Positions 5,788 through 8,415 of a stretch of DNA of 8,415 nt are shown one piece after another. The notes below the pieces were generated by a model. That model was not told the DNA's origin and ran no database searches. It saw only the letters and a program-made list of their open reading frames with translations. How positions within the stretch are numbered: position 1 is the first letter of the stretch; every line of letters starts with the position of its first letter. The stretch comes from Patescibacteria group bacterium (lineage in GTDB: Bacteria; Patescibacteriota; Kazan-3B-28; UBA10110), in contig DQGN01000023.1 of NCBI GenBank assembly GCA_003524745.1, positions 3,368-11,782 of the forward strand, in the 5' to 3' direction. A program made the translations under genes and the position numbers.

Positions 5788-7332
5788 TTATTTGGCAATA
5801 TCTTCTGCCCGAATCTCTCTAATCACATTGACCTTGACTGTTCCTGGGTAAGTCATCTCTTTTTCGATCTTTTGGGCCATCTCTTTAGCTAATTTGATAA
5901 TGCCCAGATCGTCGACTTCTTCCGGAATGACCAAAACCCGAACTTCTCGACCGGCTTGAATAGCATAAGCCCGATCGATGCCCGGAAAACTCTTAGCGAT
6001 ATTTTCCAGATCGCCTAACCGTTTAATGAATTGCTCTAAGCTTTCGCGCCGAGCCCCCGGCCGAGCGGCCGAGATCGCATCTGCTGCCATCGAGATAAAG
6101 TCGATAGCGGTTTTGGGACCGCCGGAACCTTCGTGAGATACCTCAACTGCCTGAATAACCTCTTTGGGCAAACCGTATTTCACGACAATATCCCGAGATA
6201 AGTCGACATGGCTGCCTTCGAATTCATGGTCCAGCGCTTTACCGATGTCGTGCATCAAAGTCGCTAATTTGGCTAACCGAATATCGGCTCCGATTTGTGC
6301 CGCCATCATCCCAGCTAAATGGGCAGCTTCTACGGAATGATGCAGAATATTTTGGCCATAACTCGTCCGGTATTTCAGCCGACCGATTAATTTAACTAAA
6401 TCTAAAGGCAGGCCAGTCAGACCTAATTCTAAGACCGCTTCTTCGCCGGCTTTTTTCATTTCGTTATTGATCTCTTTTTGGGCGCGTTCTACCACTTCTT
6501 CGATTCTCGAAGGCTGAATGCGGCCATCGGCTAATAATCTTTCCAAAGCATTTTTGGCGACGGCCCGTCTGACGGGATCAAAGGAAGAGATAACTACCAC
6601 ATCAGGAGTATCATCCACAATCAAATCAACGCCGGTAGCGCGTTCAAAGGCTTGAATATTACGGCCTTCTTTCCCGATAATTCTGCCCTTCATTTCATCC
6701 GAAGGAATCGCCACCACATTAGTAGTATTTTCGACGGCAGTTTCACCGGCATAGCGTTGGATGGAAGTTGCCACAATATCGCGCGCTTTGGCCTCGGCCG
6801 TTTCTTTAGCTTCGCTCTCGATATCATGCATCAATTTAACGATCTCCTCTTTGGCGTCTTTTTCCGCTCGTTTCAGTAATAGCTCTTTAGCCTCTTCTTT
6901 GGAGAGCTTGGCAATTTCTGCCAGACGAGTTTCCTGTTGCTCGCGAATCTTTAGGATCTCTTCACGAACATTTTTGATCTCCTTGTCCTGTTCATAAACA
7001 GCTTCCTGCTTTTTGTCTAACTCCATCGCTCTTTTATCGAGTAGGTCATCTTTCTGCCGTAAACGCTTATCTAAATCCGAGATTTCGCTCCGACGCTGTT
7101 GCTCTTCTTTTTCAATACGCTCGCGAATTTTAGAAGCTTCTTCTTTGGCAGCGATCACGATCTCTTTCTCTTTTTTACTGGCTTCGTCCAATTTAGCCTG
7201 GGCCTTTTTAACGATCTTATCGGCTTCGGCTTCGGCATTGCTAATTTTTTTCTGGGTCGTCAAAGACCGCAGATAGTAGCCGACTAAAGCTCCCGCAGCT
7301 ACATAGGCGATAATTAACCAATAGTTTTCCAT
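5788..7332 (-). CDS. rny: Ribonuclease Y
   Basis: Membrane-anchored endoribonuclease that starts mRNA decay in bacteria without RNase E. All domains are present in order: an N-terminal membrane segment (residues 4-20, WLIIAYVAAGALVGYYL), a long charged coiled coil (about 28-195), a KH RNA-binding domain (about 206-270, with IIGKEGRN at 218-225), and an HD domain with HHS at 331-333 and the catalytic HD pair in LMHDIGKA (H361, D362), followed by a C-terminal region ending at 514. Length matches the family norm of about 520. The ATG is preceded by GAGG at good SD distance. The stop is about 155 bp before the M16 gene, with family A and B repeats but no clear terminator between, so read-through into M16 and ndk is possible. 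Two small perfect palindromes lie in its leader (7345-7360, 7383-7395). Confidence 0.98.
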   Translation of the reverse strand: MENYWLIIAYVAAGALVGYYLRSLTTQKKISNAEAEADKIVKKAQAKLDEASKKEKEIVIAAKEEASKIRERIEKEEQQRRSEISDLDKRLRQKDDLLDKRAMELDKKQEAVYEQDKEIKNVREEILKIREQQETRLAEIAKLSKEEAKELLLKRAEKDAKEEIVKLMHDIESEAKETAEAKARDIVATSIQRYAGETAVENTTNVVAIPSDEMKGRIIGKEGRNIQAFERATGVDLIVDDTPDVVVISSFDPVRRAVAKNALERLLADGRIQPSRIEEVVERAQKEINNEMKKAGEEAVLELGLTGLPLDLVKLIGRLKYRTSYGQNILHHSVEAAHLAGMMAAQIGADIRLAKLATLMHDIGKALDHEFEGSHVDLSRDIVVKYGLPKEVIQAVEVSHEGSGGPKTAIDFISMAADAISAARPGARRESLEQFIKRLGDLENIAKSFPGIDRAYAIQAGREVRVLVIPEEVDDLGIIKLAKEMAQKIEKEMTYPGTVKVNVIREIRAEDIAK

Positions 7333-7344
7333 ACAATAACCTCA

Positions 7345-7360
7345 CTGAAATTAATTTCAG
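7345..7360. promoter_or_regulatory. Perfect 16-bp palindrome in the rny leader
   Basis: CTGAAATTAATTTCAG begins 13 bp upstream of the rny start codon. A second palindrome, GGATAT-G-ATATCC, lies at 7383-7395. Their position suits an operator or leader hairpin for rny; no regulator is identified. Confidence 0.4.
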
Positions 7361-7439
7361 GTCATTTCCGCAACCAAAATTTGGATATGATATCCCTCTC
7401 TAAAACGCCGTCGCTACTAACAACTGAACAATAATCTGA

Positions 7440-7601
7440 TTAGTATTTAAGTGCTTGCACATAGAGCAAATTAGAGTTTTTTGGTGAAAAATGCCTGAAT
7501 AACTTGATATGTCTAAGTTGCAATTCCCCATAACTTTCATCTGCAACGCCCCTAATGTAATTGATTTTTGCCTCTTCGTCAAAGAAAATTCTCGCCCTCA
7601 T
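7440..7601 (-). CDS. Possible 53-residue protein upstream of rny
   Basis: The frame reads MRARIFFDEEAKINYIRGVA to a C-terminal VQALKY and is not recognised. The ATG at 7601 has AGGTGG about 9 nt upstream, better than the GTG at 7622 that would add seven residues. The composition (mixed charged and hydrophobic, no low-complexity) is protein-like, but length alone gives weak support. Two GTTAAC palindromes stand just upstream (7626-7644, 7682-7700), in the same orientation relative to this ORF as the array is to the MerR/coiled-coil gene. It ends 107 bp before rny on the same strand. It could be a real small regulon member, a gene remnant or chance. Confidence 0.35.
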   Translation of the reverse strand: MRARIFFDEEAKINYIRGVADESYGELQLRHIKLFRHFSPKNSNLLYVQALKY

Positions 7602-7625
7602 CTGGTTCGCCCACCTCAACACCGG

Positions 7626-7644
7626 GTTAACATGCCTTGTTAAC
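7626..7644. promoter_or_regulatory. Remote copy of the GTTAAC palindrome, proximal
   Basis: GTTAACATGCCTTGTTAAC, one mismatch to the consensus, with symmetric flanks GG and CC. It lies 25 bp upstream of the small ORF ATG at 7601. Confidence 0.8.
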
Positions 7645-7681
7645 CCCTGTAAAATATACAGCTACCAGAGCTGATTTTATG

Positions 7682-7700
7682 GTTCACATGCCATGTTAAC
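7682..7700. promoter_or_regulatory. Remote copy of the GTTAAC palindrome, distal
   Basis: GTTCACATGCCATGTTAAC, one mismatch to the consensus, centred 56 bp from the previous copy. The remaining sequence to 7840 contains no gene that I can support. Confidence 0.8.
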
Positions 7701-7843
7701 CCCCGCGCAAAACCTAATTTTAGTAAATTATTTCTTTTTCCGGCCTGGCTTCCTATCCCATTATCAGTACTATAAATCTTCCCTCAAGCTACCAGCACCA
7801 TCAAGCTTCCCTCAAGCCTCTCTTAGCCCCAGAACAATAAATG

Positions 7844-7879
7844 TGCTATAGTATACACGGTGTACATCGTGTATACTAT
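7844..7879 (+). promoter_or_regulatory. 32-bp dyad operator over an extended -10 promoter, for the TrpR-like gene
   Basis: ATAGTATACACG (7848-7859) and CGTGTATACTAT (7868-7879) are perfect inverted arms; the 8-bp centre contains TGTACA and has a single mismatched pair. TGC-TATAGT (7844-7852) reads as an extended -10, placing the start site inside the dyad, so a bound repressor would block initiation. The same dyad recurs at 8393. Confidence 0.7.
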
Positions 7880-8014
7880 CGTTGTGGACGGTTTGGGGAA
7901 AAAGAGAATTAAAAAAAGGGGCTCGGCTGTTTGTTATTGTTATTATCGCCATTATTATCGGCAATGAAATCGTTACGCAGAGAAAGAAATAGGGCTAGGT
8001 CAAAATCGCAAATC

Positions 8015-8392
8015 ATGACCAAGGGTGGCATATACGACTACCAGATCGAGCCGGTGGAATTGTCGACTTTGGCTCAACTCATAGACTTAACTCCACCCAA
8101 ACAGCTACCATTTTTATTGGATGCTCTCCTGACAAAAAAAGAACTGGTAGATATTGTCAGACGAATTATCATTGCTCAAATGATTCTGAAAGATGCTACT
8201 TACGAGGATATCCTGAAGGATATTCATGTGGCGCGAAATACTATCGCCCTAGTGAATCATAGCCTATTCGAATATGACGGAATCCTAAAGCAAACTCTCG
8301 CACGCCTGATGTCGCCGAACGATAAATACAAGCATTGGGTGATGAGTAGTGCAGAAAGACAAATCTTTAATCGCATCAGGAAAGGTAAGTAA
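8015..8392 (+). CDS. TrpR/YerC-like helix-turn-helix repressor
   Basis: A 125-residue protein from the ATG at 8015. The segment LLDALLTKKELVDIVRRIII followed by AQMILKDATYEDILKDIHVARNTIALVNHSL has the layout of the TrpR/YerC family: a helix with the L-T-x-x-E-L start, the IAxxLL-like helix, then a helix-turn-helix with recognition helix VARNTIALVNH. TrpR members bind palindromic operators as dimers. Here a 32-bp dyad covers the promoter and a second begins at the base after the stop codon, strongly suggesting autorepression plus control of the next gene. The ligand cannot be told; no tryptophan gene is in view. The frame is open upstream to a TTG at 7931 and an ATG at 7964, both with weak SDs; the extra residues are Leu-rich then Arg-rich and unlike the family, so the later start was chosen with modest confidence. 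Confidence 0.8.
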   Translation: MTKGGIYDYQIEPVELSTLAQLIDLTPPKQLPFLLDALLTKKELVDIVRRIIIAQMILKDATYEDILKDIHVARNTIALVNHSLFEYDGILKQTLARLMSPNDKYKHWVMSSAERQIFNRIRKGK

Positions 8393-8415
8393 ATAGTATA
8401 CACGGTGTACACCGT
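8393..8415. promoter_or_regulatory. Second copy of the 32-bp dyad, cut by the window edge
   Basis: ATAGTATACACG starts directly after the TAA of the TrpR-like gene; the central GTGTACAC here is a perfect palindrome, better than in the first copy. The visible 23 bases match the first copy except at one central position. It presumably controls the gene to the right of the window. Confidence 0.75.

Noticed and set aside
6652..7287. Several plus-strand ORFs opposite rny
   Set aside because: They are antisense shadows of the rny coiled-coil region.
7400..7582. Minus-strand ORF of 60 codons overlapping the small ORF
   Set aside because: It has no SD, and the alternative frame at 7440-7601 has the better start context; at most one can be real.

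Overview
The window reads like an accessory-rich stretch of a small-genome bacterium, most plausibly a Candidate Phyla Radiation (Patescibacteria) member. This is inferred from the mix of short palindromic repeat families in gaps and inside a gene, weak or absent Shine-Dalgarno sites, and a standard-code set of housekeeping genes in no conserved order. No marker in the window fixes the phylum.

Left part (1-1523). An mnmA gene on the minus strand runs off the left edge. Its frame stays open from an ATG at 839 through several palindromic repeats, so the protein appears to carry a repeat-derived N-terminal extension and a repeat-derived loop. Directly upstream is a 131-bp element with 18-bp inverted ends. 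A divergent monocistronic gene for an unrecognised helical, acid-tailed protein follows, with a good promoter and an intrinsic terminator.

Middle (1524-3735). A gap full of hairpin repeats precedes a minus-strand gene for a protein with a MerR-type HTH, a coiled coil and a basic-aromatic tail, an architecture like Bacillus RacA. Upstream of it lie ten copies of a 19-bp palindrome (GTTAACATGNCATGTTAAC), the nearest overlapping the listed start codon. Two more copies sit 4.7 kb away, upstream of a small ORF before rny. Next comes a gene-free block with many nested stems, a consensus-like minus-strand promoter and a strong minus-strand terminator: a candidate structured RNA of about 620 nt that I cannot assign to a family.

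Right part (3736-8415). Three minus-strand housekeeping genes follow: nucleoside diphosphate kinase (ndk, longer than usual), an M16 zinc peptidase with an intact active site, and RNase Y (rny). A plus-strand TrpR/YerC-like repressor gene closes the window. It lies between two copies of a 32-bp dyad, one over its own promoter and one directly after its stop codon, cut by the window edge.

Two regulator-plus-palindrome systems stand out. The TrpR-like one looks like a local autoregulated switch that also controls the next gene. The MerR/coiled-coil one, with many sites near one gene and a distant pair, could be a repressor with a small regulon or a DNA-anchoring or segregation system. The functional assignments of mnmA, ndk, M16 and rny are secure; those of the two systems and the RNA are inference.
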